IMG/VR virus record: IMGVR_UViG_3300006947_000029
Coordinates: 1 to 40,212 of that record
Source: a virus
Direction: 5' to 3' (one strand)
Length of the DNA: 40,212 nt
This document shows, one piece after another, positions 1-5,848 of the stretch; the stretch's first letter is position 1; each line of letters starts with the position of its first letter. The notes beneath the pieces were generated by a model that did not search any database, had not been told where the DNA came from, and was given only the letters and a program-made list of their open reading frames with translations. The position numbers and the translations under genes were made by a program.

Positions 1-286
1 GAAAATGAGGTGAATAAACTGTTATTGCTATATTTCCATTTTCAATAGGCTGTTTTTTTGGATTGAATAGTTCTACCAATTCTGATATTTCTGGATAATC
101 AAGGAATTCTTTACCTTCAAATTCATCATCAAAATCTAATTTTATAGAACTGAATAAACCATAAGTTGCTCTATTTCTAATTGCTGAATAGTCTACTGCT
201 AGGTGTTTTACCCTTTCATAGAAATCTTCTAATCTTTTTCGGTCATAAGTAATTTCTTTTATCTCGTATATTCTGTCTTCAAACAT
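1..286 (-). CDS. Unknown protein, C-terminus cut by window edge
   Basis: The minus-strand reading frame is open from an ATG at 286 to the left edge, giving about 95 residues and no stop. It begins MFEDRIYEIKEITYDRKRL. The visible part is charged and rich in Asp, Glu and aromatic residues, with no signal peptide, membrane segment or metal motif. It lies 17 nt downstream of the next gene (304-957), so the two are probably co-transcribed. I do not recognise the family. The last visible residues (NIAITVYSPHF) could lead into an oxygenase-like double-stranded beta-helix, but the deciding part is outside the window. Confidence 0.6.
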   Translation of the reverse strand, partial: MFEDRIYEIKEITYDRKRLEDFYERVKHLAVDYSAIRNRATYGLFSSIKLDFDDEFEGKEFLDYPEISELVELFNPKKQPIENGNIAITVYSPHF

Positions 287-303
287 TATTCTTTATCCTA
301 TTT

Positions 304-957
304 TTATTTTCTTAAAAACTCAACCACTTTATTATATTCATTTTCGTTAAAAATTAAATCAAATCGTTCACATAAAATATTAAAGTAATCTTCATCAAGT
401 AAATCATCAATTGAACCTATAACGAAATCATCTGAATTCATATGTTCTCTATAATTTTCTAAGGTACTACTTAACAATGTCTCAACTTCTTCTTCAGTAT
501 ATAACTCACTAATTAGTTTTTTTGTTTTACCAACTCTAAAATTCCACGAAGTCTCCATAAATCTTACTGAGTCTTTGTTTAACACGACTAAATGCTTTCC
601 TTTAAAATAGTTTCGAGATTCGTCTAAATTACTATGAGTAAGATACAAAAGATGTTGTCCATCTTGGCATTTATCATATGATAATATTGGCTTTTCTGGC
701 AGACCACTACGTCGAGCATAATCTAATACAGGGGGGATTGTAGTTGAGTCAGAAAATCGCCTATCAAAATGAAACTTATTTAATTCTGAATTTAATATAC
801 TATCACACGGCAACCACGGATGTTCACCATTATCTTTATGATTATACCATAAAACATTATCACACGTTGCAATTAATCTACCAATTTGATGACCTTTTGA
901 CGCCATATTAACATTAATGACGATTATAGGATTGCGATTACTATTCTCCATAGTCAT
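304..957 (-). CDS. Hypothetical protein, faintly sulfotransferase-like
   Basis: This 217-residue protein starts at ATG 957; a second ATG lies two codons later. No clear ribosome binding site precedes it. After residue 10 comes a beta-strand-like IIVINVN followed by SKGHQIGRLIA, which resembles a degenerate nucleotide or PAPS-binding loop. The C-terminal end (VIGSIDDLLDEDYFNILCERF) resembles the DL-containing C-terminal segment of sulfotransferase-like proteins. The canonical catalytic residues cannot be assigned, so the function is open. It is the first gene after the two tRNA genes. Confidence 0.6.
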   Translation of the reverse strand: MTMENSNRNPIIVINVNMASKGHQIGRLIATCDNVLWYNHKDNGEHPWLPCDSILNSELNKFHFDRRFSDSTTIPPVLDYARRSGLPEKPILSYDKCQDGQHLLYLTHSNLDESRNYFKGKHLVVLNKDSVRFMETSWNFRVGKTKKLISELYTEEEVETLLSSTLENYREHMNSDDFVIGSIDDLLDEDYFNILCERFDLIFNENEYNKVVEFLRK

Positions 958-981
958 ATTTATGTTTATGTGTGCAATTAA

Positions 982-1057
982 TGGTGGAGGATACCAGGAT
1001 CGAACTGGTGACCTCCTGGATGCAAACCAGGCGCTCTCCCATCTGAGCTAATCCCCC
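982..1057 (-). tRNA. tRNA-Ala (anticodon UGC)
   Basis: A complete 76-nt cloverleaf on the minus strand begins GGGGGAT and ends with an encoded CCA. The anticodon stem CCTGG/CCAGG encloses the loop TTTGCAT, giving anticodon TGC. The T arm contains GTTCGATCC. The acceptor stem has a G3:U70 wobble pair, the hallmark identity element of alanine tRNA, which supports the assignment independently. It lies 8 nt downstream of tRNA-Thr, so both are probably processed from one transcript. Confidence 0.96.
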
Positions 1058-1065
1058 ACTTTAAG

Positions 1066-1141
1066 TGGTGCCGAAGGCCGGACTCGAACTGGCGACCTAC
1101 TGATTACAAATCAGTTGCACTACCAACTGTGCTACTTCGGC
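1066..1141 (-). tRNA. tRNA-Thr (anticodon UGU)
   Basis: A complete 76-nt cloverleaf on the minus strand begins GCCGAAG and ends CTTCGGC, then A and an encoded CCA. The anticodon stem ACTGA/TCAGT encloses TTTGTAA, giving anticodon TGT, which reads ACA and other ACN codons. The T loop is GTTCGAGTC. It starts 12 nt after the end of the zinc-ribbon gene. Confidence 0.95.
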
Positions 1142-1150
1142 TCTTCGTTA

Positions 1151-1158
1151 TATTTATT
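1151..1158 (-). promoter_or_regulatory. Weak late-promoter-like site before the tRNAs
   Basis: The minus strand reads AATAAATA, one base from the T4 late element TATAAATA, nine bases upstream of tRNA-Thr and overlapping the end of the zinc-ribbon gene. In AT-rich DNA this could be chance. The tRNAs may simply be co-transcribed from the promoter at 2640-2668. Confidence 0.25.
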
Positions 1159-1363
1159 CAGCAGCAACAGTATCATACTTTGCATAGCCTTCATACTGCT
1201 GAATTACTTTTCCAGTAACTCTATCTTCTCTTAAAATTTGTAAATAGCCACACCCTTTAGTGCATTCAAGAATGTATCCAGTTTCAGTATCATTAAAATA
1301 CTCCTGCATTCCTTCTTCATTCCCACATTCTGAACAAGTCCATAAACTAACCGTCCCACTCAT
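1154..1363 (-). CDS. Small zinc-ribbon protein
   Basis: This 69-residue protein carries two cysteine pairs, C10-x2-C13 (CSEC) and C34-x3-C38 (CTKGC), 20 residues apart. That pattern fits a zinc ribbon of the kind found in small transcription-factor-like or phage regulatory proteins. Its ATG overlaps the stop of the thermonuclease gene as ATGA, which indicates translational coupling. The rest is acidic with a short tail. The partner (DNA, RNA or protein) cannot be told from sequence. Confidence 0.75.
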   Translation of the reverse strand: MSGTVSLWTCSECGNEEGMQEYFNDTETGYILECTKGCGYLQILREDRVTGKVIQQYEGYAKYDTVAAE

Positions 1364-1785
1364 TCTGGCTCCTTATACTCTGTATTCCATAATTCAGTAA
1401 CTCCGTGTTTTTCTCTTGCTTCGTCTTTATTACTGCCGTCATACGGTATGGCAAGTTTTTCTTCCATTAGAATTTCATTTAAATTAAGACCTTCCCAGGT
1501 AAAGTCGTCTGGAATTATAACATTTCCTAATATACGACCAAACTTTCCTTTTTTCTGTAATTCTGTGTTAAGTATGAATTTGCCATCAACTAATAATTCT
1601 TGTACTCTCTTTTTGGCTGCCAACCCCCACGTTTTTTCTTTAAGATTTCTTGTTCTAGATTCTGGAGTATCTATCCCCATAAGTCTAACTCTTGCTTTCA
1701 TGTGAACTTTGAATCCTAAATCGATATCAGCATCAATGGTATCCCCATCAACAACTTTAATTAGTGTTGCTTTATAATTATACAT
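1360..1785 (-). CDS. Staphylococcal-nuclease-like (thermonuclease) protein
   Basis: This 141-residue protein has all the active-site elements of the SNase family. VVDGDT at 11-16 supplies the calcium-binding Asp15. R34 in RLMGIDTPE, D39 and E42 match Arg35, Asp40 and Glu43 of staphylococcal nuclease. R84 in KFGR matches Arg87. The family hydrolyses DNA and RNA phosphodiester bonds with calcium. No signal peptide is visible, so it should act in the cytoplasm, perhaps in host nucleic acid breakdown. The start ATG at 1785 follows an AGAGG sequence. It is followed by the coupled zinc-ribbon gene. Confidence 0.88.
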   Translation of the reverse strand: MYNYKATLIKVVDGDTIDADIDLGFKVHMKARVRLMGIDTPESRTRNLKEKTWGLAAKKRVQELLVDGKFILNTELQKKGKFGRILGNVIIPDDFTWEGLNLNEILMEEKLAIPYDGSNKDEAREKHGVTELWNTEYKEPE

Positions 1786-1796
1786 TAGGGCGCCTC

Positions 1797-2276
1797 TTAG
1801 TTGTCTTGTCTAATAAATCTGATATCGTATGTTTGTCCGTGTCTATCAGTAAATGTAATTGTACTATGTTCATACACTCTTCTAATTTCCGTTACATACG
1901 TAGGATTATCTTCACAAATGGTTGTTCGTTTGTATCCAATAATTGTTTTATTTTTCTCTGCATTTTCGTTGGCAATTGCTCCACCAAGCCAGGCGCCTAG
2001 TGCCGTTGCACCATCATCATCACCTACTTGCTTACCAATAATACCACCTAGTATTGCGCCAATGGCAATTTCGCCTGCTTTATCGTCAGTACTGTAAACA
2101 GGAACATCAACATCTTGACATACTCTATTATTTTGTCTATGTTGTATCTCTAATGTTGAATAGGAATGTGTTAACAACCCTTCAACTATTTCGGGACTTC
2201 CTTTTCTGACTTCTGTTCCATGTGCAACTGTGACAAACATAAACATACTTGCTACTATTGTTATAAAATATTTCAT
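1797..2276 (-). CDS. Exported glycine-zipper (17 kDa antigen-like) protein
   Basis: The 159-residue protein opens with a hydrophobic signal peptide (about residues 1-20, MKYFITIVASMFMFVTVAHG) with a likely cleavage after Gly20; there is no lipobox cysteine. Residues about 70-103 form a glycine zipper (GAILGGIIGKQVG then GAWLGGAIAN) of the two-helix type found in rickettsial 17 kDa antigens and outer-membrane-associated proteins. It would be exported to the periplasm or envelope. A role in superinfection control or lysis is inference. A strong AGGAG lies 6 nt before ATG 2276. Confidence 0.8.
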   Translation of the reverse strand: MKYFITIVASMFMFVTVAHGTEVRKGSPEIVEGLLTHSYSTLEIQHRQNNRVCQDVDVPVYSTDDKAGEIAIGAILGGIIGKQVGDDDGATALGAWLGGAIANENAEKNKTIIGYKRTTICEDNPTYVTEIRRVYEHSTITFTDRHGQTYDIRFIRQDN

Positions 2277-2286
2277 ATTTTCTCCT

Positions 2287-2580
2287 TTAAACTAGTTCAG
2301 GAAACATGTTTTTCACGTAATTTTTTATAATTACGGATGTTTCCATATCAACGCTCTCTTGTAAGTCTTTTGATCGTGGTGCTTTTACTCCACAGTCATA
2401 TATTTCTCTCTTTGCGGCTCGTAACAATTCTCGCTTATTCAACTTCTGAATTTCTTCTAAAGTTTGATTTTTGTTTTCAATAGAAGCGATTAGATATTCC
2501 GACACATCGTGATGTGACATTGGAATTTCAATTTTAGCATTAATTCTTAAAATGCCATCCTTATATAATTGGGCTCTCAT
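2287..2580 (-). CDS. Hypothetical protein, first gene of an early operon
   Basis: This 97-residue charged protein (MRAQLYKDGILRINAKIEI...) has a predicted beta-type N-terminus followed by helices rich in Lys and Glu. It has no recognised domain. It is the first gene after the strong promoter at 2640-2668, with a leader of about 50 nt and a GAGAG-like ribosome site. The glycine-zipper gene follows after 10 nt. An early host-takeover role would fit the position but is not shown by the sequence. Confidence 0.65.
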   Translation of the reverse strand: MRAQLYKDGILRINAKIEIPMSHHDVSEYLIASIENKNQTLEEIQKLNKRELLRAAKREIYDCGVKAPRSKDLQESVDMETSVIIKNYVKNMFPELV

Positions 2581-2639
2581 TTTTTCTCTCTATAATAAAA
2601 TTAAAATTAAACAAATACTATTTTTGATAGCATAATACT

Positions 2640-2668
2640 AGTATACACGGTAAGATAGAGTTTGTCAA
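2640..2668 (-). promoter_or_regulatory. Sigma70-type early promoter upstream of 2287-2580
   Basis: On the minus strand TTGACA (2668-2663) is separated by exactly 17 bp from TATACT (2645-2640). It lies in a 118-bp intergenic region. Just upstream is the sequence AGTAAGGTATTTTACT, a gapped inverted repeat that also recurs in part at 32243-32259. The expected start site is about 2633. Confidence 0.88.
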
Positions 2669-2698
2669 GTAAAATACCTTACTTTTTTGCAAAATAAG

Positions 2699-3112
2699 TT
2701 AAAGATCGCCGTCTTTACGATTTTCGCTATAAAATACATTAAAGTCACCACCTGGGTAACGTGATTCTAATTTATGTACGTTTTCTGCTATAACATCATT
2801 AGGATCTAAGCCTAACGCTCTGCAACAAGTGATCCAATACCATATAATATCACCTAATTCTCGTTTTGCATGAAATATTGTTGCTTCTTCCAAAGGTTTG
2901 CCTTGAAATATACATTTCTTAACAATTTCACTAAATTCACCACCTTCAGATGCCATACCAATGGATCCTGTCAATAATGCTGCCATATTAACACCTGTCT
3001 CTGCTTCAAGTTTTTCTAACTGCGCTCTTAAGGCATCCGTATTGTTGCTTTCGTTACTTGTAACTTGTTTTACAAAATCCATGTAGGCATTTAAATCTAT
3101 TTGTTTAGACAT
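2699..3112 (-). CDS. mazG: MazG-like nucleotide pyrophosphohydrolase
   Basis: The 137-residue protein carries the all-alpha NTP-pyrophosphatase metal-binding pattern. Glu56, Glu59 and Glu62 lie in MASEGGEFSEI, followed after about 25 residues by E85-x2-D88 in RELGDIIWYW. The family hydrolyses nucleoside triphosphates to monophosphates and pyrophosphate; in marine myoviruses single-domain versions are common and have been linked to host nucleotide or ppGpp control. Its start overlaps the methyltransferase gene by 8 nt and follows AAGGAGT, so translation is probably coupled. Single-domain size fits phage MazG rather than the two-domain bacterial enzyme. Confidence 0.85.
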   Translation of the reverse strand: MSKQIDLNAYMDFVKQVTSNESNNTDALRAQLEKLEAETGVNMAALLTGSIGMASEGGEFSEIVKKCIFQGKPLEEATIFHAKRELGDIIWYWITCCRALGLDPNDVIAENVHKLESRYPGGDFNVFYSENRKDGDL

Positions 3113-3755
3113 CTTGACTCCTTTTATATGCTCTAATTCTATGATAATGTTGATGGCCGTTATGTTGTAAACTTGGATATGGTTCTGACTCGTAAATCAT
3201 AGTTAAGTCTGTTTGTGCGTTCCATCCACCTTCTTCAAGATATGAATAATCTGATCCTAATAATGCATGGCCATGCGCCTTAAAACTTGGATTGGTCATA
3301 ACAAACACTCCATTTTCTTTTAAACTGTCTGCAATATTTTTACTTGGTTTTGCACTCATATGTCCTGGAGCAAAACATCCACTCGCAGTAATTACATCAT
3401 ATTTTTTTGGTAATGGGTCTGCACAGATATCATTATAAGCAGTATCTCGATAAAACTCTTTAGCAACTTGTAAAAACTCAACTGTAATATCATATCCGTC
3501 CACATTATCATAAAATGCTGGTCGTAAATGTTTACCAACTAAGCCTGTGCCACACGCAATATCACCAACTTCAACATCTGGATTAAAATTATGAATAACA
3601 TATGCGGCGGTTTTAACTGGTGCCAACCATCTGCCTTGATTTATATCTTCTTCATAAGTTGGCCATGTACCAAATATCTCTTTTTGGCCGTCGGTATTAT
3701 CAAATCCATTATCGTAACTATCTCTTAATTTTTTACTCATCCATTCAACTGGCAT
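3105..3755 (-). CDS. Class I SAM-dependent methyltransferase
   Basis: I place the start at ATG 3755 (MPVEWMSKK), preceded by AGGAG overlapping the stop of the upstream gene. A longer frame up to 3830 would overlap that gene by 68 nt and lacks a better site. The product is 216 residues. Motif I, DIACGTGLVG, is at 65-74, followed by an acidic strand-end residue in VDGYDITVEFL and a motif IV-like stretch YDVITASGCF. This is a typical Rossmann methyltransferase core without a recognisable target domain. The substrate is unknown: small molecule, protein or DNA are all possible, but no NPPY or DPPY motif marks an adenine DNA methylase. Confidence 0.8.
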   Translation of the reverse strand: MPVEWMSKKLRDSYDNGFDNTDGQKEIFGTWPTYEEDINQGRWLAPVKTAAYVIHNFNPDVEVGDIACGTGLVGKHLRPAFYDNVDGYDITVEFLQVAKEFYRDTAYNDICADPLPKKYDVITASGCFAPGHMSAKPSKNIADSLKENGVFVMTNPSFKAHGHALLGSDYSYLEEGGWNAQTDLTMIYESEPYPSLQHNGHQHYHRIRAYKRSQDV

Positions 3756-3762
3756 AATACTC

Positions 3763-4056
3763 CTATGAAGTGACGATTTGTGATGTATTTGCGACATATA
3801 AATCTGCCGCAGCCTTTTCTGTTTTAACAATACAAATTATATTATTACTTAGTATTGTAAATTTTGAATTTTGATCAACAGTAAACATAAATGGTGCTAA
3901 TCCCATTTTACCATCTGGTGTTGGAATAAGCATTAATGGTTTTTTAACTACTGTGACTGTTTCATCTTGTTTATCAAATCGTGCGACCATTTCCTCGCCA
4001 CTTGATAATTTGATACTGACTGTATCGCCAGATTCGTATTGTGTTTCTATAATCAT
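3763..4056 (-). CDS. Small Sm-like conserved phage protein
   Basis: This 97-residue protein is a mostly beta-strand sequence starting MIIETQYESGDTVSIKLSSGEEMVARF. The alternation of strands and the short GEE turn resemble an Sm/Lsm-type barrel, and I recall similar short proteins in marine T4-like phages, but the assignment is weak. ATG 4056 follows AAGGAG at good spacing, and the gene is the first after promoter 4085-4113. It could bind RNA if the Sm-like reading is right. The methyltransferase and mazG follow directly. Confidence 0.65.
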   Translation of the reverse strand: MIIETQYESGDTVSIKLSSGEEMVARFDKQDETVTVVKKPLMLIPTPDGKMGLAPFMFTVDQNSKFTILSNNIICIVKTEKAAADLYVANTSQIVTS

Positions 4057-4084
4057 ATAACTCCTTTATTTAAATTATAGTTAT

Positions 4085-4113
4085 ATAATACACTAAATTT
4101 AATATCTTGTCAA
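4085..4113 (-). promoter_or_regulatory. Sigma70-type early promoter upstream of 3763-4056
   Basis: The minus strand has TTGACA (4113-4108), a 17-bp spacer and TATTAT (4090-4085). The start site would be near 4078, leaving a 22-nt leader with a good AAGGAG. The -35 box lies just past the stop of the PAAR gene, so this promoter begins a new unit. Confidence 0.87.
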
Positions 4114-4120
4114 TAAGAAT

Positions 4121-4429
4121 TTAGCCATTTGCTATAACATTTGTTGAGGCAGATGTTATATTTCCTGAATCAACTGAATCTGTTAATCTTGCTACTTCAA
4201 TATTGCCAACAAATACAGTTGGTGATCCAACATTAATAACTGCTGAATGTGGAACACAAACAATTCCTGACATAATGTCATGGGCGGCAACAGGGTTACC
4301 TTTACACTCTACGGCTCGATTGTTTACATATACTTTTGCTGTGGCGCCAGTTGGGCCTATGATTGTTGACGTTATATGACAGAGATGGCCTGTGTCAATC
4401 GTGTCATCTATACGTGCTACGCCTGGCAT
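4121..4429 (-). CDS. PAAR-motif tail-spike tip protein
   Basis: The 102-residue protein starts MPGVARIDDTIDTGHLCH and continues with short beta strands, Gly/Pro turns and repeats such as PTVFVGNIEVARLTDSVDSG. This is the layout of PAAR proteins, which form a metal-capped cone on the tip of the T4 gp5 spike (T4 gp5.4) and of type VI secretion spikes. It would sit at the end of the tail and help pierce the outer membrane. It is the last gene of the nrdA-nrdB-glutaredoxin unit, 9 nt after glutaredoxin, with an AAGGAA site before ATG 4429. Confidence 0.8.
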   Translation of the reverse strand: MPGVARIDDTIDTGHLCHITSTIIGPTGATAKVYVNNRAVECKGNPVAAHDIMSGIVCVPHSAVINVGSPTVFVGNIEVARLTDSVDSGNITSASTNVIANG

Positions 4430-4438
4430 GATATTTCC

Positions 4439-4678
4439 TTAACAATCCATAAAATTATCATTAACATAATCAGTTAACGCATCATAACCGCCAATTGGCT
4501 TGCCATCAATAAAAATTTGAGGATATGTACGGGCTGCTGGAGCCAGTTCAAATAACTGTTCTCTTGTGAAATCAATATTTAATTCTTTTACTTCATATGG
4601 TAACGACATTCTATCTAATAATCCTTTTGCTCTGGTACAATACGAGCAATTATCTTTTGAGTATACTTCTATTTTCAT
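4439..4678 (-). CDS. grx: Glutaredoxin
   Basis: A 79-residue thioredoxin-fold protein with the redox centre C11-S-Y-C14 (YSKDNCSYCTRAK), the cis-proline segment TYPQIFIDG and the glutathione-contact GGYDAL. Phage glutaredoxins of this size (T4 NrdC type) re-reduce ribonucleotide reductase. The ATG overlaps the nrdB stop as ATGA, which supports coupling with its electron acceptor. It acts in the cytoplasm. Confidence 0.93.
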   Translation of the reverse strand: MKIEVYSKDNCSYCTRAKGLLDRMSLPYEVKELNIDFTREQLFELAPAARTYPQIFIDGKPIGGYDALTDYVNDNFMDC

Positions 4679-5826
4679 AAACTAAATCCTTTAAATGTAT
4701 CTTTTGATACGTCTTTGTTAACTCCGCCAGTTACATAACTAGATATCTCTGTTTCTTGCGGTGCTACTTGAACTTCGCCACCTGATATCCATTTTTGCGT
4801 CCACGGTAATGGGTTTGCTTGTGGTGTTACGTATGGACATTTCATACTTAACGATGTCATACGCTTACAACATATCCACTCTATATAATCACTCAATAAC
4901 TCTGTATTCAAGCCAATCATTGAGCCGTCTTTAAATAAGTATTTAGCCCATTGCTTCTCTTGTTCAACTGCATCTACAAACATTTGTGTTACTTCATCAT
5001 TACATTCTTTTGCTATTTTAACAAAATCCTTGTCGTCTTTTGGTAACACTTTTGATAACAGGTATTGAGTACTTGCTAAGTGCAAGTTTTCGTCCCTTGC
5101 AATAAATTTTATAATTTTTGCGTTGCCTTCCATTTTTTTGAGTTCAGCAAATGCCCAACTACACGCAAATGATACGTAAAATCTGATGCCTTCTAAAATG
5201 TTTATACTATTAAGGCATAACCATAACTTTTTCTTTAATTCATACTGTGTTATATTAACTTTATAATTTTCTCTTTTGCCCAATTTGTTTCCTGGAATCG
5301 TATGCTTACCTGGACCAAACACTTTGTAATATTGTGTATACTCAATTAAGTCGTCATAATATTTACTTATATCAACAGCACACTCCATAATTTCTTCGAC
5401 ATTATTCATATCATCAAACACTTTACTTGGTTGACTATAAACATTACGAATAATATGGGTATAACTCCTACTATGAATTAACTCACTAAATGACCATGTT
5501 TCAATCCATCCTTCAAGTTCAGGTATTGTTACTAACGGTAATAATGCTAAATTAGGTGAACGCCCTTGCACACTATCTAAAACAATTTGCCTTTTTAAAT
5601 TGCTTGTAAAAATATGTTGTTCATGTATTGTAAGTTCTTTAAAATCGCTGTTGTCTTTATTGCAATCAATTTCTTGTGGCAACCAAAAGAAACCAAGTTG
5701 TTTTTCTGTTAATTTATCAAATTGTTTATATTTTAATGTGTCGTATCGTTGAGTTCCCAATGGCACATCTAAGAATGCCTTTGTTTCGGTGTGTGATTTA
5801 TTTGATTTTACATTAAGTACTGTCAT
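4675..5826 (-). CDS. nrdB: Ribonucleotide reductase class Ia, beta subunit NrdB
   Basis: The 383-residue protein carries the diiron and tyrosyl-radical residues of class Ia NrdB. D54 lies in WLPQEID. E115, H118 and Y122 lie in WSFSELIHSRSY, at the same numbers as in the E. coli enzyme. Later ligands fall in WAFAELKKMEG and ARDENLHL. With NrdA it reduces ribonucleoside diphosphates to deoxy forms for phage DNA synthesis. The short C-terminal tail ending FKGFSL is the expected NrdA-docking peptide. It starts 22 nt after the nrdA stop, with only a weak AGAG site, and is coupled to glutaredoxin. Confidence 0.96.
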   Translation of the reverse strand: MTVLNVKSNKSHTETKAFLDVPLGTQRYDTLKYKQFDKLTEKQLGFFWLPQEIDCNKDNSDFKELTIHEQHIFTSNLKRQIVLDSVQGRSPNLALLPLVTIPELEGWIETWSFSELIHSRSYTHIIRNVYSQPSKVFDDMNNVEEIMECAVDISKYYDDLIEYTQYYKVFGPGKHTIPGNKLGKRENYKVNITQYELKKKLWLCLNSINILEGIRFYVSFACSWAFAELKKMEGNAKIIKFIARDENLHLASTQYLLSKVLPKDDKDFVKIAKECNDEVTQMFVDAVEQEKQWAKYLFKDGSMIGLNTELLSDYIEWICCKRMTSLSMKCPYVTPQANPLPWTQKWISGGEVQVAPQETEISSYVTGGVNKDVSKDTFKGFSL

Positions 5827-5848
5827 TATTTTCTATTTTCTCTATTTG

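Noticed and set aside
304-957. Naming the gene a sulfotransferase
   Set aside because: Only a vague loop and tail resemblance is seen; the phosphate-binding motifs are not convincing. The same applies to 26702-27523.
1448-1705. Plus-strand open frames opposite minus-strand genes
   Set aside because: These and dozens like them lie antisense to well-supported genes, have unlikely compositions and no start signals. Only 25111-25482 stands as a plus-strand gene.
3756-3830. Longer methyltransferase start at 3830
   Set aside because: It would overlap the upstream gene by 68 nt, while ATG 3755 has an ideal AGGAG.
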